A stretch of DNA of 64,000 nt from Oscillospiraceae bacterium (GTDB lineage: Bacteria; Bacillota; Clostridia; Oscillospirales; CAG-272), in assembly GCA_015065005.1 (NCBI GenBank), contig SVRE01000002.1, positions 16,267-80,266 on the forward strand. Reading direction: 5' to 3'. Shown piece after piece: positions 1-9,309 of this stretch (positions are counted from its first letter, which is position 1; each line of letters opens with the position of its first letter). Made by a program: the position numbers and the translations under genes. The notes beneath the pieces were generated by a model, which saw nothing but the letters and a program-made list of their open reading frames with translations, was not told the DNA's origin and made no database searches.

Positions 1-2346
1 GTGACCTGTTACAATCGCCTCTACATCACCGCGGGAAATAATTGTTTCAACTAAGGTTGTATCATAGCTGGATGGGCAAATTGCCTCGTACCGCTCACCG
101 TCATACTCGTAAACTATTTCTGTGTTATCCCTGTTGTTATAAGCATACTGATTTTCAATTAAAGGAATGTGGAATGCCATCATACCCTTTACAATTTCAC
201 CGTCATTACACTTCTGTAAAAGCTCAGAGGTTTCCTTGTACCAAGCAATCTGGTCATCCTGGATGTAGTCGTAAGTATATGTGCTGTTGCTTGTTCCTGA
301 ATCAAGGAAGTAAATTACAGAGCCAAGGGAACCGTCTTGGTTATAAATACCGTGAACGTAGTTGCCCACGCCTGTAAGCTCCTCAACATCCTTTGAAATA
401 CAGTATTCATAGGATTCGTAAACCTTCTGCTGTGCATCCTTGGAGAGTGCGCCCTCCTGGTCATGGTTACCGTAAACGTGACACCAAGGAATCTGCTTTT
501 CTTCAATATATCCAACAATATTATCAAGACAGGTTTTCAAAGCAGCCTCGGAGCTTGCTTTTATTGTGTTGTCACCGGTGAATACGATAAGGTCAGGATT
601 TTCCTTATCAACAAGCATCTTGATTCTTTCCTTGATTTGTGTTGTATCAGAACCGGACTGTACGTGAAGGTCAGCAAGAACCATTACCTTAAATGAACCG
701 TCATCATTATAGTAAAGCTTATGCTTTGACTCAAGAAGCTCTTCCATCTTAATATAATCCTCGTTCAAGGACAGCTCAATTTCGTTAAAGCTTATAACAT
801 CAAGCTCCGGCTCGGTATATGTGATTTCTGCACCGTCATACACATAAAATTCCATTGCAAACTTTAGGTCCTTTGTTTCATCCTTAAAGTTGATAACCTT
901 CAAGTCAACAATTTTAGCTGTTGTATCGGTACATGAATATAAATATCCGTCTGTAATCGCAACCGCCCCGTTTTCAACTGAAACACTGACGTTGGTTCTG
1001 CCAACGAGAATGCCGTAGTCAAGTGTAGCACCCGGGTTTGTGCTCAAAAAGGCTTCCTTAGCCTCGTCGTTTATCTTTGTGCCAAGCACAACACTGTCGC
1101 CTGCCGCATTCAAAGCATAGCCCTGGTTTTCAAAAATAGGGTCAAAAGCATTGCCTGTTTCAAACAAATCCTTACAGAATAAGCAGGTCTGCTTTCCTAA
1201 GCCTATTTCAGTATATCCGTTATCGTAATAAACCACTTCCTCGCCCAAATCGTGAGTTGCGGTTGTTGCCTCGCTTGCGGACTTATTGCTTTCATCAAAG
1301 CCGTTGTTGTAGTAATACATTGAGCCGTTTTCCATACAGGTTGCCTGCTTTTCCACAATGTAAACACGGGCATTTCCCGCTCTGTCACCAGAAAACTTCT
1401 GCACGCCGCCAAAGGTTGCCTTCTGAAGGCTTGTAAACTCACAGTCATAAAGCTTGAGATTCTGCTTCGCTGTTTCTGTGTATAGCTTAATTGCGCCAAG
1501 GCTCTCGTCGTAGTTGTTGAACACACAACTTGTTATTGGCAATGCCTTTTCAAAGGAAACCATCAAAAGAGGTTTTACTGATGCGTTATCAGGGTTATAC
1601 CAGCAGTCATTTTTAACTTGGAAATCGTAGAATTTCACATTTGTAAACTTTGTGCCGGCAAGAACATTAAAGTTGTAGTCAGCGCCGAAAAATCCGCCGT
1701 ACTCAACAGAGTTCTTCAACACTAAAATTCTGTTTTTAACATCGTTATTGTTAGCATTACCGCCCCTGTAGCAAACAGCAGAGGTGGTAGCACCCTCATT
1801 AACTCTTAAAACAGAGCCGTCAACAGTGACGGTTTGGTCAACGTTTGCCAAAAATGCGGAATAAATAACAAAGGTGTTGTTTGTTGCAAAAAGATAAGCA
1901 TCCTTAACATTCAGCTTACCGTTAACAATACAAAGCAAATTGCCTGTACCAACCATATCAGCCTTAACTGTATCGGCATAGTGTGTGTATGCCTTATAGT
2001 CAGCCAATGGGTTGTTACCCTTCAAGCTCAATACAGCGCCTACGTTATTGACTGAAATACCTGCTGTATTTGTGCTTGCACCGGCAGTACCGGTATAGTT
2101 AAGCTGATATCCGCCAAAGGTCAGGTTAACCATAATCGCCTTGTCGATGGAGATTGTTTGGTCAAACTCAATATCAGCTGAAAGAGTGATGTTAAGTGTG
2201 TCACCATCACTTGCATTTGTGATTGCAGTTGTAATATCGCTTAATTCATCCGCTTCAACAGACACAGGCTCACTTGCGAAAACGCTGAATGAAAGAGCCG
2301 CAATTAAAGCAAGAACAAATACGATAAATGAAATTTGTTTTTTCAT
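1..2346 (-). CDS. secreted beta-helix / calcineurin-like metallophosphoesterase (partial)
   Basis: The reading frame is open from an ATG at 2346 (TGGAGG ribosome site) to the left edge, 782 codons without a stop, so the C-terminus is missing. A signal peptide (MKKQISFIVFVLALIAALS, cleaved near VFAS) predicts export. Residues about 40-330 are Asn/Gly/Thr-rich repeats typical of a right-handed beta-helix. Residues about 560 onward carry calcineurin-like phosphoesterase metal motifs: DLH, GDN, GNHD, and VTGH at the very edge. The substrate is unknown; cell-surface phosphodiester or phosphomonoester hydrolysis is the family expectation. It is transcribed in the same direction as trpB but separated by a terminator-like hairpin. 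The phosphoesterase assignment is secure from the motifs; the beta-helix call is softer. Confidence 0.85.
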   Translation of the reverse strand, partial: MKKQISFIVFVLALIAALSFSVFASEPVSVEADELSDITTAITNASDGDTLNITLSADIEFDQTISIDKAIMVNLTFGGYQLNYTGTAGASTNTAGISVNNVGAVLSLKGNNPLADYKAYTHYADTVKADMVGTGNLLCIVNGKLNVKDAYLFATNNTFVIYSAFLANVDQTVTVDGSVLRVNEGATTSAVCYRGGNANNNDVKNRILVLKNSVEYGGFFGADYNFNVLAGTKFTNVKFYDFQVKNDCWYNPDNASVKPLLMVSFEKALPITSCVFNNYDESLGAIKLYTETAKQNLKLYDCEFTSLQKATFGGVQKFSGDRAGNARVYIVEKQATCMENGSMYYYNNGFDESNKSASEATTATHDLGEEVVYYDNGYTEIGLGKQTCLFCKDLFETGNAFDPIFENQGYALNAAGDSVVLGTKINDEAKEAFLSTNPGATLDYGILVGRTNVSVSVENGAVAITDGYLYSCTDTTAKIVDLKVINFKDETKDLKFAMEFYVYDGAEITYTEPELDVISFNEIELSLNEDYIKMEELLESKHKLYYNDDGSFKVMVLADLHVQSGSDTTQIKERIKMLVDKENPDLIVFTGDNTIKASSEAALKTCLDNIVGYIEEKQIPWCHVYGNHDQEGALSKDAQQKVYESYEYCISKDVEELTGVGNYVHGIYNQDGSLGSVIYFLDSGTSNSTYTYDYIQDDQIAWYKETSELLQKCNDGEIVKGMMAFHIPLIENQYAYNNRDNTEIVYEYDGERYEAICPSSYDTTLVETIISRGDVEAIVTGH

Positions 2347-2437
2347 AATGTCCTCCATTATTTTTTATCATTTTACCATATTTTCTAATTAAAATCAAGA
2401 ATTCACAGTTTATCTGAATTATTTTGTGCGAATAAAC

Positions 2438-2478
2438 AAAAAGCACCTTGAAATTATAAAATCCCAGTGTGCTTTTTT
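2438..2478 (-). terminator. hairpin terminator after trpB
   Basis: An AAAAAGCAC / GTGCTTTTTT stem lies 9 bases past the trpB stop and has a U-run on both strands. It would separate trpB from the downstream phosphoesterase gene. Confidence 0.6.
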
Positions 2479-2486
2479 GGTTAAAA

Positions 2487-3704
2487 TTACCTTATTCCGT
2501 ACTTTTCAATAATATAGTCCATATCCTTGTCGCCTCTGCCCGACAAGCAAATAAGGACAGAGCCCTTGCCCATTTTCTTTGCAAGCTTTATTCCATATGC
2601 AACTGCGTGGGCGCTTTCAATTGCAGGGATAATACCCTCTAAGCGGGAAAGCTCAAAGAATGCATCAATTGTTTCTTCATCGTCAACAACATCATATTTT
2701 ACGCGACCCAGTGTGTGTAAAAATGCATGCTCAGGGCCAGAGGACGGGTAGTCAAGTCCGCTTGCAACAGAGTAAACAGGAGCAGGGTCACCGTTTTCAT
2801 CCTTAAGCATAATACTGTTAAAGCCGTGCATAACGCCCTCTTCTCCATACTGGAGTGTGGCTGCGTGGTCACCAAGCTTTGGTCCTCTGCCAAGAGGCTC
2901 AACACCGTAAATATCAACAGGGTCGTTCAAAAATCCGGAGAACATACCCATAGAGTTAGAGCCACCGCCAACGCAGGCAACAACAGCATCCGGCAGCTCA
3001 CCTGTCATTTCAACAAACTGCTCCCTTGCCTCAAAGCCTACAATGCTTTGGAACTCTCTTACCATCATTGGAAATGGGTGCGGTCCAACAACAGAGCCGA
3101 TACAGTACATACTGTTCTCGTAATCCTTAGCGTAAGCTTCAAATGCGGCATCCACCGCTTCCTTGAGTGTGGCAAGACCGTGGGTTACCTCTATTACGTT
3201 TGCACCGAGAATTTTCATCCTTGCAACATTGGGCGCTTGCTTTTTAATATCAACGCTACCCATATAAATATCACATTCAAGTCCAAAGTATGCCGCTGCA
3301 GTTGCCATAGCAACACCGTGCTGACCGGCACCGGTTTCGGCAATTACCTTTTTCTTGCCCATATATTTTGCAAGCAAAACCTCACCCATACAGTGGTTAA
3401 GCTTGTGTGCGCCTGTATGGTTTAAGTCCTCGCGCTTTACGTAAAGCTGTACGTTACCGTATTTGTTTGAAAGGCGCTCAAGGTGAGAAATAGGTGTTGG
3501 TCTGCCCTGAAAATCCTTTCTTATTCTGCGAAGCTCGCTGATAAACTTAGCGCTTTTGCAAATTGTAAAATACGCCTCGTTTATTTGGTCCATTGCCCTT
3601 TTTAACTCAGGGGAAACATAAGCTCCTCCGAACTTGCCAAAATATCCTTCCTCATTTGGATAATTCTTTAAATAAGTGTCAAAATTTACTCCGTTAAATA
3701 TCAT
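2487..3704 (-). CDS. trpB: tryptophan synthase beta chain
   Basis: A 405-residue protein of normal TrpB1 length. It condenses indole (or indole from the alpha subunit) with serine to make tryptophan using PLP. Visible features are [10 protein letters not shown] at the N-terminus, the PLP lysine in [10 protein letters not shown] (K101), the AETGAGQHG catalytic loop and the GGGSNSMG phosphate-binding loop. The start has a GAGAGG ribosome site. No trpA or other trp gene lies beside it, so it stands alone here. A T-box leader upstream ties its expression to tRNA charging, and a hairpin array sits in the untranslated region between leader and start. Confidence 0.95.
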   Translation of the reverse strand: MIFNGVNFDTYLKNYPNEEGYFGKFGGAYVSPELKRAMDQINEAYFTICKSAKFISELRRIRKDFQGRPTPISHLERLSNKYGNVQLYVKREDLNHTGAHKLNHCMGEVLLAKYMGKKKVIAETGAGQHGVAMATAAAYFGLECDIYMGSVDIKKQAPNVARMKILGANVIEVTHGLATLKEAVDAAFEAYAKDYENSMYCIGSVVGPHPFPMMVREFQSIVGFEAREQFVEMTGELPDAVVACVGGGSNSMGMFSGFLNDPVDIYGVEPLGRGPKLGDHAATLQYGEEGVMHGFNSIMLKDENGDPAPVYSVASGLDYPSSGPEHAFLHTLGRVKYDVVDDEETIDAFFELSRLEGIIPAIESAHAVAYGIKLAKKMGKGSVLICLSGRGDKDMDYIIEKYGIR

Positions 3705-3727
3705 AATAATTACCTCTCATTTCTATA

Positions 3728-3835
3728 TTATCACTTTTGCGTAAGCAAAATATCACTCGCATAAGCGAATATCACGTTACATAGCAACATATCACTTGAT
3801 ATCTGCATCAAATATCACTGCAAGGCTTGCCTTGC
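3728..3835. repeat. hairpin array 1 with constant ATATCAC linkers
   Basis: Five short inverted repeats follow each other, each separated by (T/A)TATCAC: TTTTGC-GCAAAA, TCGC-GCGA, GTT-AAC, TTGAT-ATCAA and GCAAGGC-GCCTTGC. The linker is constant while the stems differ but stay palindromic. The array is in the transcribed 5' region of trpB (minus strand). A second copy with changed stems is at 4574-4680. Confidence 0.8.
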
Positions 3836-3939
3836 TTCCGCCATCGTCTGTATAACATATTTTTCTCCTTGAATACCTTTTATTATCCACCGTGAATTTC
3901 ATCACCTTTTTGCCTCCATATGATAAAGGGGCTTTTAGA

Positions 3940-4218
3940 AAAATAAAAATAGCCTCGACAGAAATCTCCAAATCTCTGCCAAGGACGAATAAATATCCGC
4001 GGTGCCACCTTGATTTACGCTGAAATGCGTACACTTTTAAGGGTACTACCATACCCCGCGCCACTAACGTAGGCAAAACGTCATAGAATACTCGGCAAAA
4101 ATGCCTTTGACCATGCCCTCAGCGGTCCATTTGCCAAACAGTGCTCTGACCCAGCTCTCAGCAACGTGGGCTCTCTGTACAGTCTTAAATGGCTTTATCT
4201 CCGCTTCAACGGTTTTAT
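3940..4218 (-). promoter_or_regulatory. T-box leader of trpB
   Basis: On the minus strand the T-box core AAGGTGGCACCGCGG occupies 4011-3997. It is followed by a 13-bp stem (3984-3953) and the run CTATTTTTATTTTT, i.e. an antiterminator/terminator pair. Upstream sequence is stem-rich, as expected for Stem I. A UGG triplet in AAATGGACC is a plausible Trp specifier, which fits trpB, but the specifier loop was not folded. Uncharged tRNA would bind and allow read-through into trpB. Confidence 0.88.
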
Positions 4219-4224
4219 ATTAGT

Positions 4225-4253
4225 ATATTAGCACGCTAAAATCAATTTGTCAA
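4225..4253 (-). promoter_or_regulatory. promoter of the trpB T-box transcript
   Basis: The minus strand has TTGACA (4253-4248), a 17-bp spacer and TAATAT (4230-4225), placing the transcript start just before the T-box leader. Confidence 0.8.
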
Positions 4254-4254
4254 T

Positions 4255-4494
4255 ACCAAATTTAAAAAACCAAGATTTTTAAAATAAAAATGGGCCATCC
4301 CAAATGTTAAACGCAAAGTTGACACACTATCTCGCAGGGGAGAGAATTGCCCCCTAAACGCAAAATTGACACCGCAGGCGTCATCTTGGGTAAAGCATAG
4401 CGTAGCCGAAAGATCCATGTGCTTTAGCTATCTTGTTGTCCTCCGGGGCACTCGTGCCCGAAGGTTCTCCTTTGATTACGTACAAACAAACAGG
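4255..4494. other. non-coding, repeat-like stretch
   Basis: No credible gene. It holds an 18-nt motif TAAACGCAAARTTGACAC twice (4308-4325 and 4355-4372, one mismatch) and a CGGGGCAC/TGCCCG hairpin near 4443-4461. Composition is patchy, suggesting accumulated small repeats. Confidence 0.5.
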
Positions 4495-4573
4495 ATTGTA
4501 AGGGACGGCGTCCTCAACGTCCCGCACGCGCCAACCGTACGCGAAAAGGGAGGGCTGACCCCTCCCCTACAAT
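4495..4573. repeat. short palindromic repeat element
   Basis: An about 79-bp unit starts ATTGTAAGGGA and ends TCCCCTACAAT, an imperfect terminal inverted repeat. Inside are GGGACG/CGTCCC and AGGGAGGG/CCCTCCCC hairpins. It is GC-rich against its surroundings and has no coding capacity, like a MITE or REP-type repeat. Confidence 0.5.
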
Positions 4574-4680
4574 ATTCACTTTTGCACAAGCAAAAATATC
4601 ACTCGGCAACGCCGAATATCACGTTGCGTTAGCAACATATCACTTGCCACCTGTGGCAAATATCACTGCAAGGCGCCTTT
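4574..4680. repeat. hairpin array 2 with constant ATATCAC linkers
   Basis: Same architecture as the array at 3728-3835: TTTTGC-GCAAAA, TCGGC-GCCGA, GTTGC-GCAAC, TTGCCAC-GTGGCAA, then GCAAGGC, separated by ATATCAC. Compared with array 1 both arms of stems 2 and 3 have changed together, so pairing is conserved rather than sequence. It lies downstream of the activase gene on the minus strand. Confidence 0.8.
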
Positions 4681-4724
4681 GGGGTCCCCGCTTCGCTCTT
4701 TAGTAGAAGTGGGGGTTAGCCTTG

Positions 4725-7700
4725 CTATACTAATGCAGGTTCTTTCTCTTCCTGATTTTGCTCGGGAATGGTGGTTGCTTCGAAACTTTCCTTTGCCTCA
4801 AGGTTTTTCTTTGCGGAGTTGAGCATCAGCTTAATTCTGTTAAGCTGGTTAACCTCGGAAGCGCCCGGATCGTAGTCAACGGCTACCACATTAGATTCGG
4901 GGAAGGTTTTACGAAGGAGCTTAATAACTCCCTTGCCCACAACGTGGTTAGGCAGGCATGCAAATGGCTGTATGCACACGATATTCGGTGCGCCGCTTTC
5001 AATAAGCTCTACCATTTCTCCTGTTAAGAACCAGCCCTCTCCGTATTGGTTGCCAATGGACAAAAACGGCTTTGCCAGCTTCGCCACTTGGCTGATTTTA
5101 ATAGGTGTATCAAATCTCTTTGAGTTCTTAAGCGCCTTAATTGCGGGCATTCTCACCATTTCAATAGCCTTGATTCCCAGCTTGGATTTAATTGCAGAGC
5201 CCCACTTGATTCCCAAAAATCTGTGCTTATAAACTGTATTATACATACAATAATTAAGGAAGTCGATAAGGTCGGGCACTACCGCCTCTGCCCCCTCGCT
5301 TTCAAGCAGGTCAACCAAATGGTTATTTGCAAGCGGCATATACTTAACAAGAATTTCGCCAACAACACCCACACGTGGCTTTTTCATATCCTCGTGGATT
5401 GGCAGATTGTCAAACTCCTTAACAATATCCGCACAAACCTCTTTATACTTGTACTTGGTTTTATCGTTTGTGAGCAAATCTATTACAATATCGTTCCACT
5501 TTTTGTGAAGAGCGTTTGCAGAGCCCACCTCAACCTCGTAAGGACGGGTCCTGTATAAGCAACGCATTAACAAATCACCCAGGATAACACCCTTCAAGGC
5601 GGAAATTATCATAGGAATTTTCAGCTTAAAGCCCGCATTTTTCTCAATACCGATAGCATTCAAGGAAATAACGGGGATATAAGACATACCAACCTTATCA
5701 AGAGCGCGCCTTATAAAGCCAACATAGTTGCTGGCACGGCAGCAGCCGCCTGTTTGGGTCATAATAATAGCGAGCCTATTCGTGTCATACTTGCCCGACA
5801 TTACCGCATCCATAACCTGGCCCACAACGGTGATTGACGGGAAACAGGCATCATTGTTTACATACCTTAAGCCTGTGTCGATTGCACTGCGGTTGTCATT
5901 ACCCAAAACCTCAACATTAAAGCCGTATTTTGCAAACAGCGGCTCAATAATATCAAAGTGAATCGGTGACATTTGAGGTGCTAAAATTGTATATTTTTCC
6001 TCGTACATTCTCTTTGTGAATTCAGTACGTGTATATTTTACAGGCTGAACGTTTGGCACAATTCCCTTTTCTCGCCTCATATTCATTGCGGAAATTAAGC
6101 TTCTTATTCTTATTCTTACCGCACCTAAGTTATTAACCTCATCAATTTTTAAAACGGTATATAATCTGCCTGAGCCCTCCATAATCTCGCAAACCTGGTC
6201 TGTTGTTACCGCATCAAGTCCGCAGCCGAAGGAGTTAAGCTGAATAAGCTCCAAATTCTCGTTACGTCTTACAAAGGTTGCCGCATTGTAAAGACGGGAG
6301 TGGTAAACCCACTGGTCATTTACACGCAGGCTTTCAATCTCGTTAAACACCTCCGGCAAGGAGTCCTCAGTGAACACATTAAAGCCGTAGGATGCAATAA
6401 GCTCAGGGATACCGTGGTTAATTTCCGGGTCGATATGGTAAGGTCTGCCAGCTAACACAATACCCCTTTGCTCAGGGCTTTGCGCCATTTGTTCAAGCAG
6501 TTCTTGACCCTTTTTACGTATATCCGCCTTGGCTTTTTCCTGCTCTACCCAAGCCTTATGAACAGCGTTCTTTATCTCATTTGGCTCAATGTCGTAGCCC
6601 TTTTCGTTAACAAAGAAGCCAAGCAGCCTTACATAGGCGGTTTTTTCATCAGTAAAGGCGATAAACGGGCGCAAATATTTAACCTCGCCATCAACGATTT
6701 CATCCACGTTATTCTTCAGGTTTTCGGAATAGGAAACAACTATTGGGCAGTTAAAATGGTTTTGTGCGCTTTCCTTTTCCTGCTTTTCATAGAATACGCA
6801 GGGGTAGAAAATGGTTTTAACGCCCTCGTTTATAAGCCATTTAATATGGCCGTGGGATATTTTTGCAGGATAACATTCACTCTCGGAGGGGATTGTATCC
6901 ATACCAAGCTCGTAAAGCTTTCTTGTGGATTTCGGTGACAGAATTACTCTGAAGCCAAGCTCCTTGAAGAAGGTAGCCCAGAAGGGATAGTTTTCATACA
7001 TATTAAGCACACGTGGAATGCCGATTTCGCCCCTTGGTGCTTCGTATATGGGAAGCGGCTCATAATCAAAGAGCCTTTGCAGCTTATATTCGGGCATATT
7101 AAAGCCCTTTTCCTTGCCCTTTTCCTCACCTAAGCCCTTTTCACATCTGTTACCTGTTATGTGTCGTCTGCCACCGGGGAAGGTGTTTATGGTGAGCAAG
7201 CATTTATTGTTACAGCCCTGGCACCTTACAGTTTTTGTATCATATGTAAGCTTTAAAATTTCTTCAATTGGCAAGGTTGTGGTTTCTTGACCCTTATGCC
7301 TTTCCTTGGCAATTAAGGCAGCACCGAAGGCGCCCATAATTCCTGAAATATCCGGGCAGGTCGCATTTACGCCTGACACCTTTTCAAAGGCACGTAAAAC
7401 CGCCTTGTTATAAAACGTACCGCCCTGTACAACAACATGTGAGCCCAAATCCTCAGCACAGTTAAGCTTTATAACCTTAAAGAGCGCATTTTTAATTACG
7501 GAGTAAGCAAGACCTGCGGAAATATCGTTAACCGTTGCGCCTTCCTTTTGGGCTTGCTTTACATTTGAGTTCATAAATACTGTACAGCGTGTACCCAAAT
7601 CTATTGGATTTTTAGCAAATAACGCTTCCTTTGAAAACTCCTCAGCGGTATAGCCAAGAGAATTTGCAAAGTTTTCAATAAACGAACCGCAGCCCGAGGA

Positions 7701-9032
7701 GCAAGCCTCATTCAAAAGAATATTGTCAACGCTACCGTTTTTGATTTTAACGCATTTCATATCCTGTCCGCCAATATCAAGGACGCAGTCAACCTGCGGG
7801 TCAAAGAAGGAAGCGGCGGTACAGTGCGCAATTGTTTCAACCTCGCCCTGGTCCAGATTAAATGCAGACTTTAACAGATTTTCACCGTAGCCTGTGGAGC
7901 AGGAATATGCAATACGGGCGGTCTTGGGAAGCCTTTTGCCAACCTCCTCCATTGCGCGTATGGCGGTTTTGATAGGTGAGCCTTGGTTGTTTGAATAGAA
8001 TGAGTACAAAAGCTCTCCATCCTTGCCAATCAATGCAAGCTTAGTTGTGGTGGAGCCCGCATCTATTCCAAGGTAGCAATCTCCAACGTAAGTGGAGATG
8101 TCGCCCTTTTTAACCTGAGATTTTGCGTGACGAGTGGTGAATTTGTCAAAATCCCCCTGATTTTCAAAAAGCGGTTCAAGCCTTTTAAGCTCGAATTTCA
8201 TTTCAATTCCGCTGTTTAACCTGTCAATCATTTTCTGTAATGAAACAGCCTCACAGTCCTTTGCCTCAAGGGCGGCGCCAAGAGCAGCAAAAAGGTGTGA
8301 ATTTTCCGGGTCAACGGTTGTTTCCGGTGTCAGCTTCAATGTTCTTATAAATGCCTTTTTCAACTCAGGCAAAAAGTGGAGCGGACCACCAAGAAAGGCA
8401 ACACAGCCGCGGATAGGCTTACCGCAGGCAAGACCCGAAACCGTTTGGTTTACAACGGATTGGAAGATTGATGCGGACAAGTCCGCCTTGGTTGCACCCT
8501 CGTTAATAAGGGGCTGTATGTCGGTTTTCGCAAACACGCCGCAACGTGCCGCAATTGGATATATTTGCTTATAATTTTCAGCCTCAGCGTTGAGTCCGCT
8601 AGCGTCAGTTTGCAAAATTGCCGCCATCTGGTCGATAAATGAGCCTGTACCGCCTGCGCAAATACCGTTCATCCTCTCCTCAACATTATTTCCGTCAAAA
8701 TATATAATTTTGGCATCCTCACCGCCAAGCTCAATAGCAACATCTGTTTGTGGAGCCACAAATTTAAGTGCTGTTGCAACTGCGGCAACCTCCTGCACAA
8801 AGCCAATGCCCATTGCCTTACCAAGATTGATAGAGCCAGAGCCTGTGATTTTTACCTTTAATTCGCAATCACCAAGCTGTGCCTTAGCCTCACCAAGAAG
8901 GGCGCACAGTGTTTCCTGTGTGTGGGCGCAATGTCGCCTGTATTCCCCATAAAGTATATTTCCATCTATATCTGTAACAACAAGCTTAACCGTAGTTGAG
9001 CCTATATCAATACCTGCAAAATATGTATTCAT
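4725..9032 (-). CDS. 2-hydroxyacyl-CoA dehydratase activase-related protein (fused BadF/HgdC-type)
   Basis: A 1435-residue protein starting at MNTYFAGIDIGST; the ATG at 9032 has an AAAGGAG ribosome site, so a 35-residue upstream extension is not used. Two ASKHA ATPase modules are visible: GIDIGSTTVK near residue 6 and GIDAGSTTTK near 320, each with Cys-containing loops (GICAGGTGSF, ACSSGCGSF) that in HgdC relatives hold a shared [4Fe-4S] cluster. A C-terminal half of about 750 residues matches the DUF2229/HgdB-like part of the family, with many Cys. In HgdC, ATP hydrolysis drives electron transfer to radical dehydratases; the role of the long fused form is unsettled. No dehydratase subunit genes are adjacent. 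Length is normal for the family. Confidence 0.88.
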   Translation of the reverse strand: MNTYFAGIDIGSTTVKLVVTDIDGNILYGEYRRHCAHTQETLCALLGEAKAQLGDCELKVKITGSGSINLGKAMGIGFVQEVAAVATALKFVAPQTDVAIELGGEDAKIIYFDGNNVEERMNGICAGGTGSFIDQMAAILQTDASGLNAEAENYKQIYPIAARCGVFAKTDIQPLINEGATKADLSASIFQSVVNQTVSGLACGKPIRGCVAFLGGPLHFLPELKKAFIRTLKLTPETTVDPENSHLFAALGAALEAKDCEAVSLQKMIDRLNSGIEMKFELKRLEPLFENQGDFDKFTTRHAKSQVKKGDISTYVGDCYLGIDAGSTTTKLALIGKDGELLYSFYSNNQGSPIKTAIRAMEEVGKRLPKTARIAYSCSTGYGENLLKSAFNLDQGEVETIAHCTAASFFDPQVDCVLDIGGQDMKCVKIKNGSVDNILLNEACSSGCGSFIENFANSLGYTAEEFSKEALFAKNPIDLGTRCTVFMNSNVKQAQKEGATVNDISAGLAYSVIKNALFKVIKLNCAEDLGSHVVVQGGTFYNKAVLRAFEKVSGVNATCPDISGIMGAFGAALIAKERHKGQETTTLPIEEILKLTYDTKTVRCQGCNNKCLLTINTFPGGRRHITGNRCEKGLGEEKGKEKGFNMPEYKLQRLFDYEPLPIYEAPRGEIGIPRVLNMYENYPFWATFFKELGFRVILSPKSTRKLYELGMDTIPSESECYPAKISHGHIKWLINEGVKTIFYPCVFYEKQEKESAQNHFNCPIVVSYSENLKNNVDEIVDGEVKYLRPFIAFTDEKTAYVRLLGFFVNEKGYDIEPNEIKNAVHKAWVEQEKAKADIRKKGQELLEQMAQSPEQRGIVLAGRPYHIDPEINHGIPELIASYGFNVFTEDSLPEVFNEIESLRVNDQWVYHSRLYNAATFVRRNENLELIQLNSFGCGLDAVTTDQVCEIMEGSGRLYTVLKIDEVNNLGAVRIRIRSLISAMNMRREKGIVPNVQPVKYTRTEFTKRMYEEKYTILAPQMSPIHFDIIEPLFAKYGFNVEVLGNDNRSAIDTGLRYVNNDACFPSITVVGQVMDAVMSGKYDTNRLAIIMTQTGGCCRASNYVGFIRRALDKVGMSYIPVISLNAIGIEKNAGFKLKIPMIISALKGVILGDLLMRCLYRTRPYEVEVGSANALHKKWNDIVIDLLTNDKTKYKYKEVCADIVKEFDNLPIHEDMKKPRVGVVGEILVKYMPLANNHLVDLLESEGAEAVVPDLIDFLNYCMYNTVYKHRFLGIKWGSAIKSKLGIKAIEMVRMPAIKALKNSKRFDTPIKISQVAKLAKPFLSIGNQYGEGWFLTGEMVELIESGAPNIVCIQPFACLPNHVVGKGVIKLLRKTFPESNVVAVDYDPGASEVNQLNRIKLMLNSAKKNLEAKESFEATTIPEQNQEEKEPALV

Positions 9033-9202
9033 TTTCTGCTCCTTTCTAAAGCATAACAGCTCTAAGCCGTAATATGTATATGTGAGATAATTTCGCATTA
9101 AACCAAGGTAAAATTTAAGGCTTGCCCCTTGAAACACTACCCCATTATAATCATTATTATATAATATAAATGTTACAGAAATTTGAACAAGTCAAAAATT
9201 TA

Positions 9203-9228
9203 CAAAAAAGGAGGAGCAACGCTCCTCC
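9203..9228 (-). terminator. terminator after cysK
   Basis: On the minus strand GGAGGAGC-GTT-GCTCCTCC is followed by TTTTTT, about 80 bases past the cysK stop. Confidence 0.85.
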
Positions 9229-9309
9229 GATATTAATTTGCATAAGTAACTATAACCGCCTGTAGCCCTACCACTGCGTTAGCCAAAAAGTACCCATTCA
9301 AACGAAATC

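Noticed and set aside
2727..3425. 232-codon plus-strand frame opposite trpB
   Set aside because: Antisense to a clear trpB with no ribosome site or recognisable domain; a shadow frame.
3728..3835. Hairpin array as a CRISPR
   Set aside because: The constant part is only 7 bases and the intervening units are short palindromes, not unique 30-bp spacers; no cas genes are present.
3792..4076. 94-codon minus-strand frame upstream of trpB
   Set aside because: It runs through hairpin array 1 and the T-box terminator, has no family resemblance, and the RNA structures explain the sequence better.
8590..8952. 120-codon plus-strand frame opposite the activase gene
   Set aside because: Antisense to the conserved ATPase domain; composition effect only.
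9033..9137. 35-residue N-terminal extension of the activase
   Set aside because: The ATG at 9032 has an AAAGGAG site and begins at the conserved ATPase strand; the extension lacks both.
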